Source of the DNA: Aphis gossypii
Taxonomy: Eukaryota; Arthropoda; Insecta; Hemiptera; Aphididae
Reading direction: 5' to 3'
NCBI RefSeq assembly: GCF_020184175.1
Contig: NC_065532.1
Coordinates: forward strand, 39,432,287 to 39,496,286
Length of the DNA stretch: 64,000 nucleotides
Position 1 is the stretch's first letter; the number at the start of each line of letters is the position of its first letter. The notes beneath the pieces are model-generated. The model was not told the origin of the DNA. It ran no database searches and saw nothing but the letters and a program-made list of their open reading frames with translations. This document shows, piece by piece, positions 63,363 through 64,000 of the stretch. The translations under genes were made by a program, and so were the position numbers.

Positions 63363-64000
63363 TATATAGTTATGCTAATAGGTAAATTCCAAAGTTCTGG
63401 AAATTAGCCAACTTTTATAATACATGCAAATTTTGATATGCATGTGTACTTTATATAGTGTATTTTTATTTATTAAAGTTGAAAGGAAACACTAACATGA
63501 TAAAATTTTGGGACGAGGAAGACATTATATCATAAAAAAAATCTCTACTTCACCTACTATTTTCTGTAAATTGTTATAAACATTTACAACAATTGAAACA
63601 TTTATCTGTCATTTTCTTATAATTTTTAACAATTTTAAGTCAGACATTGCTTTTATAATATCCTTTTTGTACCTATTAATTATTATCATTAAAACAAATA
63701 ATTTAGAAAATTATAATAGTAAACAATAGCGTATTAAATAGTGTAATTATAATCGCTATCTTCAACACAATCGTCGCTTACAAATGATAGATAAAATAAT
63801 TGATTTTTATTTTATACTGTACACATGTATTGTTTAATAAATAGTTATTAAAAAAAAGGAAAAATTCATATCTGAGTTAAACAAACATGATAAATGACTA
63901 TAAAATTCTCACAAATTAATAGTTACGAGTTACGATATCAACTTACCTAACCATGCGACTCATTATAGGACTACAAATATGCATTGTAGACTGTTACAGT

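Noticed and set aside
1..64000. Prokaryotic systems, CRISPR arrays, integrated viral genomes
   Set aside because: Composition, spliced genes and lack of any such coding region rule them out within what can be seen.

Overview
The window is AT-rich eukaryotic nuclear DNA (roughly three quarters A+T by eye). Genes are split by GT-AG introns, non-coding stretches are long, and there are many short inverted-repeat elements and microsatellites. Protein families, base composition and the repeat repertoire fit a hemipteran insect, most likely an aphid. That assignment is inference; there is no species-diagnostic marker. I see no prokaryotic operons, CRISPR arrays, rRNA, convincing tRNA or viral genome.

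Layout. (1) 1-19097 holds no exon I can support and contains repeats. It is either the first intron of, or sequence upstream of, the next gene. (2) 19098-43881, plus strand: seven exons of an arrestin-domain-containing protein (alpha-arrestin/ARRDC family). They give 351 residues covering nearly all of the arrestin N and C domains; the first coding exon is not in the window. Introns range from 299 bp to about 11.5 kb. The C-terminal tail is short, threonine-rich, and has no PPxY motif. (3) 43882-49700 is intergenic, with a 200-bp MITE next to a decayed non-LTR reverse-transcriptase remnant. (4) 52314-49701, minus strand: a complete six-exon gene for a Star-like protein, a type II membrane protein with an FkbM methyltransferase-like domain. 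It lies tail-to-tail with the arrestin gene. An A8 tract in exon 5 puts the two halves of the protein out of frame in this assembly. (5) 53783-53513, minus strand: an isolated coding exon ending inside what looks like a SAM-type helical domain, with no partner exon found. Two GC-richer open segments on the same strand lie upstream (55634-55757 and 56045-56143) and could be 5' exons. (6) 58140-58660 is a striking CpG-rich island followed by CA microsatellites, probably a promoter or first-exon region. The remainder to 64000 is repeat-bearing intergenic DNA.

Mobile elements are the other main content. A 982-bp hAT-like element with a perfect 8-bp target duplication and a decayed transposase C-terminus has inserted into an older MITE (16074-17617). 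A second member of the MITE family is at 45008-45207, and a relative of the hAT element is at about 60160-60687. Further MITEs lie in the last Star intron and at 63204-63362.

The two main genes are not obviously in one pathway. ARRDC proteins are cargo adaptors for membrane-protein ubiquitination and endocytosis, and Drosophila Star controls ER-to-Golgi trafficking of EGF-receptor ligands, so both concern membrane traffic. Their adjacency alone is no evidence of a joint function. I did not find a clearly new biological system. The points most worth checking are the Star frameshift, the PPxY-less ARRDC tail, the nested transposon and the orphan minus-strand exon cluster.
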